A stretch of 34,076 nt of DNA from Myxococcota bacterium (GTDB lineage: Bacteria; Myxococcota_C; UBA6777): positions 1 through 34,076 of the forward strand of contig JAKLKB010000064.1 in NCBI GenBank assembly GCA_023150835.1. The letters are read 5' to 3'. Shown here one piece after another: positions 32,941 through 34,076 of this stretch (its first letter is position 1; every line of letters starts with the position of its first letter). Below the pieces are notes generated by a model, which saw only the letters and a list, made by a program, of their open reading frames with translations, was not told where the DNA came from and made no database searches. Position numbers and translations under genes: made by a program.

Positions 32941-33788
32941 TACACAAAAGCAGATGTCTGCGATATCATCGGGCGATAGGGGGCTGTGAGGGTGGGGATA
33001 TGGGAGATCGGTTGGATGATCTGTTCCCAGACCAAGCGGCTTTGTCGATCGTAATGCAGCATCGTATCGCGGAGGCGTCGGCGCAGATCTTCGCGGCAAA
33101 GCGGCGGCGGCAGCAACGGATCAAGCAGCAAAAGCCGCATGGCTTCGGAGCCAAGCCAAAAACTCTCTCGCCCTGCTTCTTCGGGGGTGAGATGCGGAAA
33201 TTGAGACACGCTAGACTCCAAGCGCTCGATCATCTGCGTGTATTGGCGATGCAGCTTTTCGATCGACCACAGCTTGGTGATGGCTTTTTCGGGGGCAGGA
33301 TTCCAGTCGGAAAGCCGAAAGATCGGCGCTTGTGCTTCGAGCCCCAGATTGCGAAGTCGATCGCGGGTTCGCTCGATCCCACCGCGCAGATTGTTCGGGC
33401 GCAACTCAAGTCCCGCACACCATTGACGAAAACCCAGCAGCTTGAGTGCTCGTTGCCGTTGACGAGCCGTTTTGCGCTGCGAAGACAGCCCCGCTGTATG
33501 CACCCCGATCCAAGTCCCATCCCACGTCTCGACTTTTTCTTCGATCTGACGCCACGCCGCGATCTCTTCACTCAAGGCCCGTGCCGCAGGCCCCAGACGA
33601 TATTCGCCCCGTCGCCCCAACTCCACAAGCCGCTCTTGTTTCAGCCTTGCCAACGTCACTCGCAAACAGTTCTCGTTCACGCCCAACAACGACATCCCAT
33701 ACACAAGCCCCTGCACTGGAACATACGTCGGCCCTGCCGCTGTCAACAGTTGCAAGATCACTTTGCGCGTCGATGGATTCTCCGACAT
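32940..33788 (-). CDS. PaaX-family transcriptional regulator
   Basis: A 282-residue DNA-binding protein of the PaaX family, known for repressing phenylacetate catabolism genes in response to phenylacetyl-CoA. The winged-helix N-terminus shows RVTLARLKQERLVELGRRGEYRLGPAA at about residues 43-68, a typical PaaX recognition region, and the C-terminal PaaX domain follows with WDGTWIGVH. No phenylacetate gene is in this window, so its target and ligand are unknown. GAGG six bases before ATG 33788 supports the start, and a sigma-70 promoter lies at 33874-33902. The stop codon shares its last base with a family 2 repeat; the PLP enzyme gene lies downstream on the same strand. Confidence 0.82.
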   Translation of the reverse strand: MSENPSTRKVILQLLTAAGPTYVPVQGLVYGMSLLGVNENCLRVTLARLKQERLVELGRRGEYRLGPAARALSEEIAAWRQIEEKVETWDGTWIGVHTAGLSSQRKTARQRQRALKLLGFRQWCAGLELRPNNLRGGIERTRDRLRNLGLEAQAPIFRLSDWNPAPEKAITKLWSIEKLHRQYTQMIERLESSVSQFPHLTPEEAGRESFWLGSEAMRLLLLDPLLPPPLCREDLRRRLRDTMLHYDRQSRLVWEQIIQPISHIPTLTAPYRPMISQTSAFV

Positions 33789-33873
33789 CTTCTACCTCTT
33801 TCTCTTCGATCTTTCGGGGCAGAAACAGCCGATCCTTGTCGCTGATCTTCCACCCATTTGGCGATTCGCGCGC

Positions 33874-33902
33874 TTTGTACTTTGTTCTCTCTTTGCTGTC
33901 AA
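33874..33902 (-). promoter_or_regulatory. Sigma-70-type promoter for the PaaX gene
   Basis: On the minus strand TTGACA (33902-33897), a 17-base spacer and TACAAA (33879-33874) point to the PaaX start. The leader would be about 80 bases. Confidence 0.5.
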
Positions 33903-34051
33903 TCTCTCTATTTCTTATTTTTGATGTAGTGTTCGGAATAGAAAGTACCGCAGCGCAACAGGTTTGCGCATCGACGATGTGTTCTACAGCAGGCGGGGAG
34001 GTGGCGAGCGAGGAGGGGGCGGAGGTTTTTGGGTGTTGGTTTTCTTTGTTT

Positions 34052-34076
34052 ATACGATATCCGCAAGATGTGTGAT
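34052..34076 (+). repeat. Dispersed repeat family 2, copy E (cut by the window end)
   Basis: The last 25 bases read ATACGATATCCGCAAGATGT then GTGAT, matching the left terminal inverted repeat of the family. Whatever follows is beyond the window. The preceding stretch (33789-34051), apart from the PaaX promoter, shows no gene that I can support. Confidence 0.75.

Noticed and set aside
32803-33099. N-terminal extension of the PLP enzyme
   Set aside because: It lies in repeat copy D and overlaps the PaaX gene; family alignment starts at 32802.
33446-34075. Plus-strand frame at the window end
   Set aside because: Mostly antisense to PaaX and ends in repeat copy E; no family features.
1-34076. 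tRNA or rRNA genes
   Set aside because: No T-loop GGTTCGANTCC pattern with a cloverleaf and no rRNA sequence was seen on either strand by eye.

Overview
The window looks like a chromosomal stretch from a Gram-negative bacterium of the deltaproteobacterial/Myxococcota type. This is inferred from gene content: a large Cys-rich lipoprotein built of Stig1-like repeats with MopE-type acidic motifs, a HEAT-repeat lipoprotein, a Kelch-type surface protein, a PSC1-type cytochrome and a selenocysteine-using SelD. Housekeeping promoters with a TTGACA -35 also fit. No tRNA, rRNA, CRISPR, transposase or phage gene was seen, so this is ordinary chromosome with accessory surface genes and many small repeats.

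Layout. 1-203 holds intergenic palindromes. 204-2218 (minus) is an M42 peptidase followed by an ECF sigma factor. 2219-2774 is gene-free and carries one copy of a dispersed palindromic repeat (family 1). 2775-3101 is a very basic secreted protein that abuts a minus-strand series running TauE/SafE exporter, thioredoxin-like protein, repeat copy, Dus tRNA-modifying enzyme and CDF metal transporter (3102-6816). 7281-10242 carries an acidic repeat protein and pyrG. 10248-11270 (minus) is a PAS-like/GGDEF protein. 11713-13431 has a FabG-type reductase and a metallophosphoesterase. 13557-17099 has two unrecognised proteins and a MATE pump. 17376-22704 is a probable surface cluster: Stig1/MopE-type lipoprotein, HIT hydrolase and Kelch protein. 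22847-24025 is an acireductone dioxygenase and a GNAT enzyme. 24268-25104 (minus) is a b/c-type cytochrome fusion.

25484-26539 is selD, whose catalytic residue is encoded by an in-frame TGA followed by a SECIS-like hairpin, so a standard caller would truncate it. Then come nth (minus), a secreted thermonuclease-like protein, an EamA transporter (minus), a HEAT lipoprotein, a free-standing LeuA dimerisation-domain protein, a threonine-dehydratase-like PLP enzyme (minus) and a PaaX-type regulator (minus).

The most unusual non-genic signal is a second repeat family (five copies: 5177, 24055, 31448, 32940 and the window end at 34052) with terminal inverted repeats beginning ATACGATATCC and an internal GGGCAGCC...GGCTGCCC hairpin. 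The four copies with a visible upstream gene lie just after its stop codon in the same relative orientation; in two the stop codon TAA shares its last base with the element. One copy has expanded into a six-unit, 45-bp hairpin array. Several genes also have short duplications of their own ends. Across the genes, Lys, Glu and Gln codons switch from A to G at the third base before codons beginning with AT, which makes GATC very frequent.
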